From: Roseovarius albus
GTDB lineage: Bacteria > Pseudomonadota > Alphaproteobacteria > Rhodobacterales > Rhodobacteraceae
Length of the DNA: 64,000 nt
Reading direction: 5' to 3'
NCBI RefSeq assembly: GCF_900172335.1
Contig: NZ_FWFX01000009.1
Coordinates: 124,001 to 188,000 of the forward strand
Under the pieces are notes generated by a model. The model was not told the DNA's origin, did no database searches, and saw only the letters and a list, made by a program, of their open reading frames with translations. A program made the translations under genes and the position numbers. Below are positions 27,119 to 36,910 of the stretch, piece after piece (position 1 is the stretch's first letter; the number at the start of each line of letters is the position of its first letter).

Positions 27119-27271
27119 CTAGCGTAAGCAATGCGATCCGTTGCCTCGCGTTCCGTTCTCAACCAGCAAAAAACTGCCCTCATCCGTGATGGTCAGCTTC
27201 GCTGTGCCCTTGATCACACCCCGCACCTTGGCATCCAACGCCGCAATATACTGCGCCACAACGTCACTCAT
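27119..27271 (-). pseudogene. Truncated SCP2-domain gene remnant
   Basis: A 50-codon open frame, ATG at 27271, whose first 32 residues match the intact SCP2 protein with four changes (MSDVVAQYIAALDAKV, then VRGVIKGTAKLTITDEG). After that the similarity weakens (SFLLVENGTRGNG against ILMLDEHGARAGDG) and a TAG ends the frame; the lipid-binding C-terminal half is missing. It cannot fold as a complete SCP2 domain. Confidence 0.75.
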
Positions 27272-27351
27272 GCCTTTGACCTTTCAGGTGATCCCTTTGC
27301 TGCAGGAACATGAGTGTTCGTTCTTGAGATCGCAATCAGAACCTAACGTTA
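27175..27351 (-). repeat. Right copy of the diverged direct repeat
   Basis: Counterpart of 25444-25620. Similarity runs from TGCCCTCATC at 27175 through the remnant's start codon and ends at CTAACGTTAC near 27351. Weaker similarity extends about 30 bases further into the former coding region, to roughly 27140. Confidence 0.78.
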
Positions 27352-27780
27352 CAATCACAAAGCCGGGCAGTGCCGGACCGCGGGTGGGCATCGCAACGCT
27401 GTAAGGGAATGCTTTATCGTGCAACACACATCCCACCTGAGTTGGAATTCGATAGGATGCCAAAGAGCCCGCCCATGGGGCGGTCGGGCTCTGCCCGGCG
27501 GGCTGCGCCCTTGATTCCGGGCATATGATAGCTGCGCCGTTTTGTGACAATCCGTGGGGTGGGTGCCAACCCACCGCTGAGAAACAAACACGCAAGAGCG
27601 CTTCCGCACCTCTAATCACGGAGTGTGAGGTATAGAGCGACACATCAACATGCTTCCGATAGCCTGCTTAGAATCCATCTCGACGTGCCAGAAATGCGGA
27701 TTGCTCTGCCATTTTTCCTTTCATTGTCAACCTGAGCCTGTATGGAATGTAGCAACTCGGCGTCAAATTTGGAGCAAGTT
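27352..27780. other. Gene-free stretch with two hairpins
   Basis: No convincing gene is seen here. Two hairpins are: AGAGCCCG / CGGGCTCT around a GCCCATGGGG centre at 27464-27492, and GGTGGGT / ACCCACC with a four-base loop at 27558-27575. The composition is GC-rich around the hairpins and AT-richer towards 27700. It may be decayed sequence left by the same rearrangement that duplicated the SCP2 5' region. Confidence 0.5.
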
Positions 27781-28068
27781 ATGAAATCGCGAATTACCTT
27801 GTCTTTGACAGAAGAAGGCCAATTCGAAATGCACCTAAATGAAAAAGGGCGCGATGACCTTATTGAGCTTCTCCAATCACTTGATCGAGATTGCGAGCAC
27901 TTTCATTTAGCTCCAGAAGATTATGGCATGGACTGCGCCGTTTCAGAAATACCCTATAGAGAAACAGATCGTGTATTTACTTGGGGTAAGATCTTGTTTC
28001 GCCCCGACGACTGGGATCGCGAGTATTTTCCACACGTAATGGATGAAAAAACCGATTCACCAACTTAG
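27781..28068 (+). CDS. Hypothetical protein, immunity-protein-like
   Basis: A 95-residue soluble protein beginning MKSRITLSLTEEGQFEMHL. The middle LIELLQSLDRDCEHFHLAPEDYGMDC, and later WGKILFRPDDWDREYF, recall small immunity proteins of the Imm32 kind from polymorphic toxin systems, but this is a loose resemblance. No toxin gene is adjacent. The start at 27781 was chosen for GGAG six bases upstream; an ATG at 27742 lacks a ribosome site. Codon use is more AT-rich than in neighbouring housekeeping genes, consistent with acquired DNA. Confidence 0.55.
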   Translation: MKSRITLSLTEEGQFEMHLNEKGRDDLIELLQSLDRDCEHFHLAPEDYGMDCAVSEIPYRETDRVFTWGKILFRPDDWDREYFPHVMDEKTDSPT

Positions 28069-28337
28069 CCGCACATTGCCGAGGCACGCGGGGGCGATCC
28101 TTTGGAGTGCAACAGCCCCTTTATCCCGCAAAACCCGCACACCCTTACCGTGTCACGAAACCTCACCCAATCGCCGCAGCGATGGGGTGCGTCGGCGATG
28201 CGCGGCGGGCTACGCCCGCTGTTTCGCGCAGGGTGGTTGGATCACTGCAGCGCCCCTGTGTTTTCGTCTGTCAGACACAGCTATTTTGATCTGATGCTCT
28301 CCCACGCCCGTATTCAAGCCACAAAGGGAGAAAACGA

Positions 28338-28598
28338 ATGACCGATAATGACAATGTGAAAACCACATGGGATTTGGTAATGGATGAGACCCAAAACCCG
28401 CTGAAAAACTATTCTTTGCCCACGGCACACATGCTCATGCAAATGCTGGCATGGATGTGGAGCGCCATTTTCTCGCTGTCGATCGGCAGCTATCTTGCAT
28501 TCGGGATCAGCGCGGTGACCCACATGCTATTCATCGGCGGTCTGTTCATGACGATCATCGTGTTCAATAAGGCCGAGCTAAACGCAACTGACCAATGA
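28338..28598 (+). CDS. Small two-helix membrane protein
   Basis: An 86-residue protein with a polar N-terminal segment of about 30 residues and two hydrophobic stretches, around residues 32-55 (MLMQMLAWMWSAIFSLSIGS) and 58-77. The C terminus is polar. I do not recognise a family. AAAGGGAG lies seven bases before the ATG, a good ribosome site, which supports it as a real gene. It is transcribed towards the convergent VUT transporter. Confidence 0.65.
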   Translation: MTDNDNVKTTWDLVMDETQNPLKNYSLPTAHMLMQMLAWMWSAIFSLSIGSYLAFGISAVTHMLFIGGLFMTIIVFNKAELNATDQ

Positions 28599-28652
28599 CG
28601 CGCTATGGGCGCGCACCGCTGTTCAACGCTGGTGACCAGATCCGAACGGTTC

Positions 28653-29276
28653 CTACGCCGAGCGGGCTGTCAACCTTCTGACAATCATTCGAAACGGGAT
28701 CAGCGCCAGCAGGGCCAGTGACAGTTTCACCATCCAGTCCGCCACCGCGAGCGAGGCCCATAGCGGCACCATCGGCCCCACGCCCAAGAGCGGCAGCACC
28801 TCATTGGCCCAAGACACATCATTCGCGGGCTCAATCCAAGACAAGCTGGCGGAAAAGGCGATGGTGAAAAACAGCACCGTATCCAATGTCGACCCCACCA
28901 GAGTCGACACCAGCGGCGCCCGCCACCATGTGCCTTCGCGCAGGCGGTCAAAGATTGCCACATCTATCAGCTGCGCACACAAAAACGCCAGCCCAGATCC
29001 GATGGCAATCCGCACGGTCACCAGCGGCCCGAACTCGCCCACAATCTGTGTCCCAACAAAGGAACAGATCACCCCCACCACGAAGCCCGCGACAATCACC
29101 TGCCGCGCTGGTCCTGGTCCATATACCCGGTTCATCACATCCGTCACTAGAAACGCGATCGGATAGGTCAGTGCCCCCCAGGTTAGCCACTGCCCCAGCA
29201 GATGCTGCACAAGAATATTCGACACCACCACAACGGCGGCCATGGCCAGAATTCCGGGAAGATGAATGCGCGTCAT
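28653..29276 (-). CDS. VUT family queuosine precursor transporter
   Basis: A 207-residue membrane protein with about six helices. The family hallmarks are TYPIAFLVTDVMNRVYGP near residues 37-54 and RIAIGSGLAFLCAQLIDVAIFDRLR near residues 89-113, followed by STLVGSTLDTVLFFTIAFS. YhhQ/VUT proteins import 7-cyano-7-deazaguanine or related precursors for tRNA queuosine. No queuosine biosynthesis genes lie nearby, which fits a salvage role. It is monocistronic. Confidence 0.9.
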   Translation of the reverse strand: MTRIHLPGILAMAAVVVVSNILVQHLLGQWLTWGALTYPIAFLVTDVMNRVYGPGPARQVIVAGFVVGVICSFVGTQIVGEFGPLVTVRIAIGSGLAFLCAQLIDVAIFDRLREGTWWRAPLVSTLVGSTLDTVLFFTIAFSASLSWIEPANDVSWANEVLPLLGVGPMVPLWASLAVADWMVKLSLALLALIPFRMIVRRLTARSA

Positions 29277-29432
29277 TTTGGGCGGCTCTCAGATTGGGGG
29301 TCGGGGGGACATTCCCCCGCAAAGGCAGTCGCACCCAATATTCGGGTCGCGACCAGAATTCAAGCCCTCCAGCACCCATCCGAGTTTCGTACAAAACCCG
29401 CGTACAAGTTGTACAAGTCGTACATAAAAAAA

Positions 29433-29450
29433 GCCCGCCACAAGGGCGGG
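29433..29450 (-). terminator. Rho-independent terminator of the gcvTHP operon
   Basis: On the reverse strand CCCGCC-TTGT-GGCGGG is followed by a run of seven T, a textbook intrinsic terminator about 85 bases after the gcvP stop. A weaker hairpin, GCCCTG / CAGGGC (29501-29524), lies between it and gcvP. Confidence 0.9.
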
Positions 29451-29535
29451 AAAAATCCGGCAGAGGTCTCTACGTCCCCACCGGATCAGCAGTTGAACCG
29501 GCCCTGCTGAACATCAGACAGGGCCGATCAGGAGG

Positions 29536-32397
29536 TTATTCTGCAGCTTCTTCTTCGTACTCTGACATCGGTGGGCAGGTACAAATCAGGTGACGGTCGC
29601 CATAAGCGTTGTCGACCCGGTTGACCGGCGCCCAGTACTTATCAACACCCAGTGAACCGGGAGGGAAACAAGCCTGCTCGCGAGTGTAGGGACGATCCCA
29701 ATCACCAACCAGATCGCGCACGGTGTGTGGCGCATTTTTCAGCGGGTTGTTCTCTGCATCAATGGTGCCATCGATCACCTGCTGTGCTTCGGCCCGGATC
29801 GACAGCATCGCATCACAGAAGCGATCCAGTTCGTCCTGAGGCTCGGATTCTGTCGGCTCCACCATCAGCGTTCCGGCCACCGGCCAGGACATGGTTGGCG
29901 CGTGAAAACCACTATCTACCAAGCGCTTAGCTACATCATCAACCGAGATGTTACCCTCGGCATCCAATGGTCGGGTGTCGAGAATACACTCGTGCGCCAC
30001 ACGGCCAGTCTCGGACGTGTAGAGGATCGGGTAGGCATCTTTCAGACGTGCGGCGATGTAGTTGGCGTTCAGAATTGCCACCTTGGTTGCCTGCGTCAGA
30101 CCGGCGCCGCCCATAAGCAGGACATAGGCCCAGCTCACTGGCAGGATCGAAGGTGATCCAAACGGTGCCGCCGAAACCGGACCGACCGCTGTACCGTATT
30201 CTGGGTGACCTGGCAGGTGCTCCTCAAGGTGTGCTTTGACACCGATTGGACCCATGCCGGGGCCGCCCCCACCGTGCGGAATGCAGAAGGTCTTGTGCAG
30301 GTTCAAGTGGCTGACGTCCCCGCCAATCTTACCCGGCTGCGCCAGACCAACCATGGCGTTCATATTCGCGCCATCGATATACACCTGCCCACCGTGATCA
30401 TGCGTGATCTGGCAAACCTCTTGAACGGTCTCCTCAAATACACCATGGGTCGACGGGTAGGTGATCATGCAGGCCGCAAGATCGCTTGAGTGTTTCTCAG
30501 CTTTGGCCCGGAAGTCAGCGACATCAATATTGCCTTTGTCATCCGAGTTAACTGGAACAACCTTATATCCAACCATTTGTGCCGAAGCGGGGTTGGTTCC
30601 GTGAGCGGAAGTGGGGATCAAGCAGATGTTGCGGTGCCCTTCCCCCCGCGAGGCGTGATAGCTGCGAATGGTCAATAGACCGGCATATTCGCCCTGCGCA
30701 CCTGAGTTCGGCTGTTGGCTGATTGCGTCGTAACCGGTGATCTGACACAGTTTGTCGTTCAGGTCGGCGATCATCTCGTGATAACCCTGCGCCTGATCTC
30801 CTGGAACAAATGGGTGCATGTCGCCGAACTCGGGCCACGTGACCGGGATCATCTCGATGGTTGCGTTCAGCTTCATGGTGCACGATCCCAGCGGGATCAT
30901 CGCACGATCAAGCGCTAGATCGCGGTCGGCCAGTCGGCGCATGTAGCGGGTGATCTCTGCCTCGGCCCGGTTCTTGTGGAAGATCGGGTGTGTCAAATAC
31001 TCGCTTTCCCGCAGCGCATAATCGGGCAAACGATAGTGGCGGTTCTTCTTGCTGTCATCTTTCTGGTCGATGCCAAACGCAGCCCAAACTGCCTCGATGG
31101 TTTCAGGGCGGGTTTGTTCGTCTAGAGAGATGCCGACCCTGTCGTCACCCACTTTGCGCAGGTTGATACCGCGGGAAACAGCCGCCTCCATGACGACCTT
31201 TTGCAAGTGACCAACTTCAACGGTGATGGTGTCAAAGAACACCTCTGGTTCCACTTTGAAGCCATGCTGCTCCAGCGTGTCTGCCATGCGCGAAGTTTTC
31301 CGGTGCACCGACTGGGCAATCGCCTTGATGCCATCTGGGCCGTGATAAACCGCATACATCGATGCTATAACCGCCAGCAACGCCTGAGCGGTACAAACGT
31401 TCGAGTTCGCCTTTTCACGGCGGATGTGCTGTTCGCGGGTTTGCAGCGACAGACGATAGGCCTTATTGCCACGGCTGTCGATGGAGACACCGATGATACG
31501 GCCCGGCATAGAGCGCTTGAGCTTGTCCGTTGTCGCCATATAAGCCGCGTGTGGGCCACCATACCCCATCGGAACGCCAAAACGCTGGGTGGAACCAATG
31601 GCAATGTCGGCCCCCATTTCACCGGGTGATTTCAGCAGCGCCAGTGACAGGATGTCAGCCGCGACAATGGCGATGCCTTTGTTTTCATGCAGTGCCGCAA
31701 TTTCCTTGGTGAAATCACGCACGTGGCCGTGAGTGCCGGGATACTGGAAGATCGCGCCAAAGACAGCTTCTGCTTCCAGCTCGTCGGGATCAGCAACCAC
31801 GATATCCACGCCCAGAGGTTCGGCTCGGGTTTTGATCACTGCGATGGTTTGCGGGTGGCAGTTTTTATCGACAAAGAAGGCAGCATTGTTCGCTTTGGAG
31901 CGTCCGCCACGTTTTGCCATGGTCATGGCCTCCGCAGCCGCAGTCGCTTCGTCCAACAACGAGGCGTTGGCAATGTCGAGACCTGTCAGATCGCTGACCA
32001 TGGTTTGGAAGTTCAGCAGCGCTTCAAGGCGACCCTGAGAAATTTCAGGCTGATACGGCGTGTAAGCCGTATACCATGCCGGGTTTTCCAGAATATTGCG
32101 CAGGATCGGCGCTGGCGTGGTGGTGCCATGATAGCCCTGACCGATCAGTGACGTCAGAACCTTGTTCTTTTTCGCGATCTTTTTCATGTGGAACAGCGCA
32201 TCGCGTTCCGTCATCGCAGGACCCCAATCCAGCGGCTCTTTCTGGCGGATCGACGGCGGAACAGTTGCGTCAATCAGTTCATCAAGCGTTTTGAAGCCGA
32301 TCACCTGCAGCATGTCAGCCATCTCTTGAACAGAGGGGCCAATGTGGCGGCGATTGGCAAAGTCGTAGGCTTCGTAGTCAGTGAGTTTAAAGGCCAT
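29536..32397 (-). CDS. gcvP: Glycine dehydrogenase (P protein)
   Basis: A 953-residue single-chain P protein of the glycine cleavage system, which decarboxylates glycine and passes aminomethyl to the lipoyl arm of GcvH. The PLP lysine is in [17 protein letters not shown] near residue 701. The N terminus [16 protein letters not shown] and the glycine-rich segments are typical. The two halves are homologous, as in other full-length P proteins. Last gene of gcvTHP; a terminator follows. In this locus the system could supply methylene-tetrahydrofolate to, or take glycine from, the serine cycle and amine demethylation. Confidence 0.97.
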   Translation of the reverse strand: MAFKLTDYEAYDFANRRHIGPSVQEMADMLQVIGFKTLDELIDATVPPSIRQKEPLDWGPAMTERDALFHMKKIAKKNKVLTSLIGQGYHGTTTPAPILRNILENPAWYTAYTPYQPEISQGRLEALLNFQTMVSDLTGLDIANASLLDEATAAAEAMTMAKRGGRSKANNAAFFVDKNCHPQTIAVIKTRAEPLGVDIVVADPDELEAEAVFGAIFQYPGTHGHVRDFTKEIAALHENKGIAIVAADILSLALLKSPGEMGADIAIGSTQRFGVPMGYGGPHAAYMATTDKLKRSMPGRIIGVSIDSRGNKAYRLSLQTREQHIRREKANSNVCTAQALLAVIASMYAVYHGPDGIKAIAQSVHRKTSRMADTLEQHGFKVEPEVFFDTITVEVGHLQKVVMEAAVSRGINLRKVGDDRVGISLDEQTRPETIEAVWAAFGIDQKDDSKKNRHYRLPDYALRESEYLTHPIFHKNRAEAEITRYMRRLADRDLALDRAMIPLGSCTMKLNATIEMIPVTWPEFGDMHPFVPGDQAQGYHEMIADLNDKLCQITGYDAISQQPNSGAQGEYAGLLTIRSYHASRGEGHRNICLIPTSAHGTNPASAQMVGYKVVPVNSDDKGNIDVADFRAKAEKHSSDLAACMITYPSTHGVFEETVQEVCQITHDHGGQVYIDGANMNAMVGLAQPGKIGGDVSHLNLHKTFCIPHGGGGPGMGPIGVKAHLEEHLPGHPEYGTAVGPVSAAPFGSPSILPVSWAYVLLMGGAGLTQATKVAILNANYIAARLKDAYPILYTSETGRVAHECILDTRPLDAEGNISVDDVAKRLVDSGFHAPTMSWPVAGTLMVEPTESEPQDELDRFCDAMLSIRAEAQQVIDGTIDAENNPLKNAPHTVRDLVGDWDRPYTREQACFPPGSLGVDKYWAPVNRVDNAYGDRHLICTCPPMSEYEEEAAE

Positions 32398-32457
32398 GTG
32401 CGCGGTCCTTAGTCAGAGCGTTACCCCTGCCGGAGCAGATCCGGCAGGGTATTGATA

Positions 32458-32823
32458 TCAACCGATCAGGGCTTTGTAGCCGTCTGCATCCATCAGATCT
32501 TCAAGCTGCGAGCTATCGCTCAGCTTAATCTTGTAGATCCACGAGTCACCTTCCGGGCTCTCATTCAGGGCACCAGGGTTGTCGGCCAGTGCTTCGTTGG
32601 CTTCAACGATGACACCGTCCAGAGGAGCATAGATCTCGGACGCAGCTTTAACGGATTCAATGACGCCAATGTCATCGCCTTTTTCAAACTCGTCGTCCGG
32701 TTCTTTCATTTCGACAAATACAACATCGCCCAGTTGGTCCGCGGCGTGCTGAGTGATACCGATGGTGGCTGTGTCACCTTCGACTGTGATCCACTCGTGG
32801 TCTTCTGAATAGTAAGTGCTCAT
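32458..32823 (-). CDS. gcvH: Glycine cleavage system H protein
   Basis: A 121-residue H protein, the usual length is 120-130. The lipoyl-lysine is Lys59 in GVIESVKAASEIYAPLDG. It shuttles the aminomethyl and dihydrolipoyl groups between P, T and L proteins. It is in the operon between gcvT and gcvP, with gaps of 15 and 60 bases. Lipoyl synthase lies about 3 kb upstream on the same strand, consistent with joint need for lipoylation. Confidence 0.97.
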   Translation of the reverse strand: MSTYYSEDHEWITVEGDTATIGITQHAADQLGDVVFVEMKEPDDEFEKGDDIGVIESVKAASEIYAPLDGVIVEANEALADNPGALNESPEGDSWIYKIKLSDSSQLEDLMDADGYKALIG

Positions 32824-32838
32824 AGCTTAGTCTCCAAC

Positions 32839-33936
32839 TTAGCGTTTGTAGTTTTGCTGTACGAACGGCAGCGATACAATTTCAGCCGCCTGTGGTTTTC
32901 CACGGATGATCAGATTGACCTTTTCACCCGGCTCGCCGTGACCGGCGGAAACGTAGCCCATTGCAACGGGGCCACCAAAAGTTGGGCCAAAGACGCCCGA
33001 TGTGATCTCGCCGATGGCGTTGCCTTCGGTGCACTGCACCTCGACACCGGTACGGGCCGGTGCGCGACCTTCTGGCTTGATGCCAACCAGTTTACGCGCA
33101 GCCCCTTGGGCCAGTTCACGCTGAACGCGCTCGGCACCTGGGAAACCACCTTCCTCCTTGCGGCGCTTCTGAATCGCCCAGGACAAGCTTGCCTCGATCG
33201 GCGAGGTCGATTGATCGATGTCATTCCCATAGAGACACAGACCAGCTTCGAGACGCAGACTGTCACGTGCGCCAAGGCCGGCAGGCTCACAATCATCATG
33301 TGCAAGGAAGGCACGCGACACTTCGATGGCTTTGTCTTCCGGGATCGAAATCTCGTATCCATCCTCGCCGGTGTAACCCAGACGTGAAATACGACATTCA
33401 ACACCAGCGATGTCAGCGACGATGGTTTCCATGAACTTCATCTCGCGCGCCGCTGGACACAACTCACCCACAACGTCTTCGGCCTTCGGTCCTTGAACAG
33501 CAACCAGTGCACGATCAAAGATTTCGGTGACTTCGACACCATCGAGGTTGGCTTTCATGTGTGGGATGTCTTGGTGGCGCAGCGCGGCATTCACAACAAC
33601 AAAGAAGTGGTCACCAGCGTTCGAGACAATTAGGTCGTCCATGATGCCGCCTTCGGCATTCGTGAAAAAGCCGTAACGCGCTTTACCTTCTTTGAGAGTG
33701 GCATAAGCCTGCGGACACAGCCCCTCGAGCTTTTCACCAACGTTTTCACCACGCAGGATCACCTGTCCCATGTGGCTCACGTCAAAAAGGGCAGCCTTTT
33801 CGCGGCAATGTTTATGTTCCCCCATGATGCCCATGGGGTATTGGACAGGCATCTCCCATCCGGCGAAGTCAACGATCTTGCCGCCAAGCTCGACGTGCAG
33901 ATCATAAAGCGGAGTGCGTTTGGGCGCGTCAGTCAT
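32839..33936 (-). CDS. gcvT: Glycine cleavage system T protein (aminomethyltransferase)
   Basis: A 365-residue T protein that transfers the methylene group to tetrahydrofolate and releases ammonia. Visible features include the N-terminal TPLYDLHVELGGKIVDFAGWEMPVQY pattern (read as positions 8-33), GGIMDDLIVSN near residue 95 with the catalytic Asp, and LGYTGEDGYEIS. First gene of gcvTHP. The 275-base leader up to the AGCS transporter was examined for a tandem glycine riboswitch; the conserved core was not found. Confidence 0.97.
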   Translation of the reverse strand: MTDAPKRTPLYDLHVELGGKIVDFAGWEMPVQYPMGIMGEHKHCREKAALFDVSHMGQVILRGENVGEKLEGLCPQAYATLKEGKARYGFFTNAEGGIMDDLIVSNAGDHFFVVVNAALRHQDIPHMKANLDGVEVTEIFDRALVAVQGPKAEDVVGELCPAAREMKFMETIVADIAGVECRISRLGYTGEDGYEISIPEDKAIEVSRAFLAHDDCEPAGLGARDSLRLEAGLCLYGNDIDQSTSPIEASLSWAIQKRRKEEGGFPGAERVQRELAQGAARKLVGIKPEGRAPARTGVEVQCTEGNAIGEITSGVFGPTFGGPVAMGYVSAGHGEPGEKVNLIIRGKPQAAEIVSLPFVQQNYKR

Positions 33937-34172
33937 GACAGATGCCTTTCTTTATGTTTCAAACACTCAGTTCCGGACCACCATACCCTCACAATGCGCG
34001 TTGCGTTTGACACCTGCAAGGTTTGGTCCAATTTCGAAATTCAGGAAGTCTTTTTTGACTTAGGCAGAAGATGATCGATTCACTGCGGCTCTTTCGAGTA
34101 CGTCATTTCGTATATTCTGCAGGTGGAATCGCTTTGATCATAATCGATGACTTTCCCGGCTTTGGTGTGGGG

Positions 34173-34203
34173 GATCAGGCGCCCTGACACAGGGCACCTG
34201 ATC
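34173..34203 (-). terminator. Strong hairpin after the alanine/glycine symporter
   Basis: GATCAGG-C-GCCCT and AGGGC-A-CCTGATC pair as a 12-base stem with one internal mismatch and a five-base loop, nine bases beyond the symporter stop. No clear T-run follows on the reverse strand, so it may stabilise the 3' end of the message rather than terminate it. Confidence 0.6.
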
Positions 34204-34211
34204 AGATTTTA

Positions 34212-35639
34212 TCAGTCTTCTTTGGGTTTATCCCAAGCAGTGTGATCCAGGTCCAGATCCGGAAATTGAGTCGGATCGAAAACTGGGCGGTCTACACCGG
34301 ATTTCAACTGCTCATCAAAGTCGCGCAAAACACGACCTAGGATCGGGAACAGCATCATAAGGGCCAAAAGGTTTACAAGCGCAAGGACACCCATCATCGG
34401 ATCCGAGAAGAAGAACACTGCAGTTGCTCCTGGTGCGACTGCACCCAGGAAAACAATTGCCATCAGTGCGAGCTTGAACCCGAAAATCGCAGATTTGTTT
34501 TCACTCAAAAACGAAATCGCGTTTTCCCCCAGATAGTAATTGTAGATGATCGAGCTGAAAGCAAACAGCAAAACAGCAATGGTCAGAAACTTACCAGTCC
34601 AATCGCCTAGGCTGTCAGCCAAAGCATTTTGTGTCAGCACAACACCATCGATGTCAGCACCTGGCTGATAAACATCGCTGACCAGGATCATCAGGGCAGT
34701 ACAGGTACAGATAATGATCGTATCGATGAAAACCGAGAAAGACTGCGTGATACCCTGACTAATCGGGTGGCGTACGTCAGCGGTTGCCGCAACGTTTGGT
34801 GCCGAACCCAAACCGGCTTCGTTCGAGAACAGACCACGGCGCAGACCCTGTGCAATTGCTGCACCCATACCGCCACCGACTGCTTCTTGGAAGCCAAATG
34901 CATTCGCGAAGATCGATGCAAATGCGCCCGGAATGTCACCAATGTTCAAAACAATCACAATGACCGCCATGGCAATGTAGCCAAGCGCCATGACCGGAAC
35001 GATAATGTCCGATGCCTTCGCGATACGATGGATACCGCCAAAGACGATATATCCGGTACCAATCGTTAAAACAGCGCCTGTGATATAACGGCTCAGGCCA
35101 AACGAGTTCTCAGCCGCGCCCGCAACGGTATTACCCTGGAACGCAGGGAAGCCGATCCCAAAGGCCGCGATCAGACAGATCGCATACAAAACGGCCAACC
35201 AACGATATTGTGTACCCAAACCATAAATGATCATACGCGCAGGACCGCCACGGAAGGTGCCGTCTTCCTCACGGCGCTTGAATACCTGCGCCAACGTACA
35301 CTCTACAAGGCTGGTCGCCATGCCAACGATGGCAATCGCCCACATCCAGAAGACCGCTCCTGGCCCACCAAGTGTAATGGCAACGGCAACACCTGCGATG
35401 TTCCCACCTCCAACACGACCACCAATGGAGACAAACAACGCCTCACGTGCAGAAATCGCATTTGGATCAGATGTTTGATTGCTGCCGGACAGAACCCGGA
35501 ACATCCGTTTGAAATACCGGAACTGTACGAAACCAGTACCAATGGTGAGAAAAACACCGAAAATAACGAGGAATGGGATCAATGCCCAGCCCCAAGTCAG
35601 ATCGCCGATTAGGCCAAATAAATTTTCAAGAAAACCCAT
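34212..35639 (-). CDS. Alanine or glycine:cation symporter (AGCS family)
   Basis: A 475-residue secondary transporter with about eleven helices. The family signature is seen in FVSIGGRVGGGNIAGVAVAITLGGPGAVFWMW near residues 70-102 and GLRRGLFSNEAGLGSAPNVAATADVRHP near residues 268-295. AGCS proteins take up alanine or glycine with sodium. Placed between lipA and gcvTHP, glycine is the likely substrate (inference). The ATG at 35639 has GGAGG seven bases upstream. A possible 36-codon leader frame ends just before it, so that its stop lies between this ribosome site and the ATG. Confidence 0.92.
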   Translation of the reverse strand: MGFLENLFGLIGDLTWGWALIPFLVIFGVFLTIGTGFVQFRYFKRMFRVLSGSNQTSDPNAISAREALFVSIGGRVGGGNIAGVAVAITLGGPGAVFWMWAIAIVGMATSLVECTLAQVFKRREEDGTFRGGPARMIIYGLGTQYRWLAVLYAICLIAAFGIGFPAFQGNTVAGAAENSFGLSRYITGAVLTIGTGYIVFGGIHRIAKASDIIVPVMALGYIAMAVIVIVLNIGDIPGAFASIFANAFGFQEAVGGGMGAAIAQGLRRGLFSNEAGLGSAPNVAATADVRHPISQGITQSFSVFIDTIIICTCTALMILVSDVYQPGADIDGVVLTQNALADSLGDWTGKFLTIAVLLFAFSSIIYNYYLGENAISFLSENKSAIFGFKLALMAIVFLGAVAPGATAVFFFSDPMMGVLALVNLLALMMLFPILGRVLRDFDEQLKSGVDRPVFDPTQFPDLDLDHTAWDKPKED

Positions 35640-35641
35640 CT

Positions 35642-35752
35642 TCAAACCTCCAGATGCAATTCATGAATAGATGCGATTGCATCTATGGACAGGCAGGAGT
35701 CGCACCTGCCTTGTCGGTTTTTCTGTGGAACTTTCGTGTTTAACGCTTCCAT
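35642..35752 (-). CDS. Possible 36-residue leader peptide upstream of the symporter
   Basis: An ATG at 35752 preceded by GGGAGGG with a five-base spacer opens a 36-codon frame, MEALNTKVPQKNRQGRCDSC followed by LSIDAIASIHELHLEV. The TGA lies three bases before the symporter ATG, and the symporter's ribosome site is inside the end of this frame. The coding region also contains a hairpin (GGCAGG / CCTGCC). I do not recognise the peptide. It could be a coupled leader or a real small protein; it may also be chance. Confidence 0.35.
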   Translation of the reverse strand: MEALNTKVPQKNRQGRCDSCLSIDAIASIHELHLEV

Positions 35753-35775
35753 GGTTTCCCTCCCACTACGTTATA

Positions 35776-36720
35776 TTATGCTCTCGCAGCCAATGCCTGT
35801 TGACGGGCTACTTTGAGAGCGGCAAAATCTTCGTCCGCGTGGAACGAAGAGCGTGTCAGCGGTGTTGCCGACACGCCTAGAAACCCTTTGGAGCGTGCGA
35901 TACGTTCCAACTGGTTAAATTCTTCGGGTGACCAAAACCGGTCAATCGGGTGATGTTTTGGGGTTGGCTGCAGGTATTGGCCAATGGTCAGGAAATCCAC
36001 GTTTGCGGCGCGCAGGTCATCCATGACCTGGCGGATGTCATTAAGAGATTCTCCCATACCGACCATCAGCCCTGATTTTGTAAACATCTGAGGATTAGCA
36101 GTTTTTGCGTCATCCAGCAAACGTAGTGAATTATAGTATCGCGCACCGGGACGCACCGTGAGGTAGAGATGGGGCACAGTTTCCAAGTTATGGTTGAACA
36201 CATCCGGGGTAGAATCAAACACTATTTTCGCCGCGCCTCCCTTGCCAAGGAAATCTGGCGTCAGCACTTCGATCGTCGTATCCGGGTTCTGATGACGCAC
36301 TGCGCGAATGGTTTGCGCGATGTGTTCCGCACCACCATCTGCCAGGTCATCCCGGTCAACAGATGTAATCACAACATGCCGCAGGCCCAACTTCTTTACG
36401 GCAGCGGCCACCCTGCCTGGCTCAAATGCATCCAGTGCGTCAGGACGCCCTGTCATGACATTGCAAAAGGCACAGCCACGGGTACAGACCTCGCCCATGA
36501 TCATCATGGTGGCGTGGCGCTTGGACCAGCATTCACCGATATTTGGGCAAGCGGCCTCTTCGCAGACCGTTGTCAGATTGTGATCCCGCATCAGGCGTCG
36601 GGTTTCATAGTACTCTGCGCTCTCGACCTTCTTCTTGCGAATCCATACGGGTTTACGAGGGATGACACTATCGACCTTCTTAGCCTTTTCCGGATGGCGG
36701 GGGCGCAGCTGAACGGTCAT
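35776..36720 (-). CDS. lipA: Lipoyl synthase
   Basis: A 314-residue radical SAM enzyme that inserts two sulfurs into protein-bound octanoyl groups. The auxiliary cluster cysteines are Cys53, Cys58 and Cys64 ([12 protein letters not shown]), the radical SAM cysteines Cys78, Cys82 and Cys85 (CTRGCAFC), and the C-terminal [10 protein letters not shown] segment with the conserved RSS serine is present. It serves GcvH and the 2-oxoacid dehydrogenases. Its location next to glycine cleavage genes rather than lipB is notable. A 43-codon frame just upstream overlaps its start by ATGA. Confidence 0.97.
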   Translation of the reverse strand: MTVQLRPRHPEKAKKVDSVIPRKPVWIRKKKVESAEYYETRRLMRDHNLTTVCEEAACPNIGECWSKRHATMMIMGEVCTRGCAFCNVMTGRPDALDAFEPGRVAAAVKKLGLRHVVITSVDRDDLADGGAEHIAQTIRAVRHQNPDTTIEVLTPDFLGKGGAAKIVFDSTPDVFNHNLETVPHLYLTVRPGARYYNSLRLLDDAKTANPQMFTKSGLMVGMGESLNDIRQVMDDLRAANVDFLTIGQYLQPTPKHHPIDRFWSPEEFNQLERIARSKGFLGVSATPLTRSSFHADEDFAALKVARQQALAARA

Positions 36721-36848
36721 TGGGTCTCTCCCTTACGCGCGGAAGGCTTTTGAGGAACCGGGGGTTTTGTCTCAGACAGAAGGGCTAAGGTCGTCGAGGC
36801 ATAACCCTCAAACTCACCTTTTAGCACCGCAAGGCCGCTTTTGATCAC
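36717..36848 (-). CDS. Possible 43-residue protein coupled to lipA
   Basis: A GTG at 36848 with GGAGGGG seven bases upstream opens a 43-codon frame that starts (M)[19 protein letters not shown] and ends [16 protein letters not shown]. Its TGA overlaps the lipA ATG in the classic ATGA arrangement. The frame remains open upstream to 37004, but this is the only start with a good ribosome site. The C-terminal third is proline- and lysine-rich. I recognise no family. Ribosome site plus overlap make it a fair candidate. Confidence 0.45.
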   Translation of the reverse strand: MIKSGLAVLKGEFEGYASTTLALLSETKPPVPQKPSARKGETQ

Positions 36849-36910
36849 CTTATCCCCTCCCATGCATAGTATTCGAAAAACGTCATATCTGACCCTTAAT
36901 GCGAATCTTT

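Noticed and set aside
33937-34211. Glycine riboswitch upstream of gcvT
   Set aside because: The leader was read on the reverse strand and lacks the conserved GGAGAG and GCCGAAGG-type aptamer cores.
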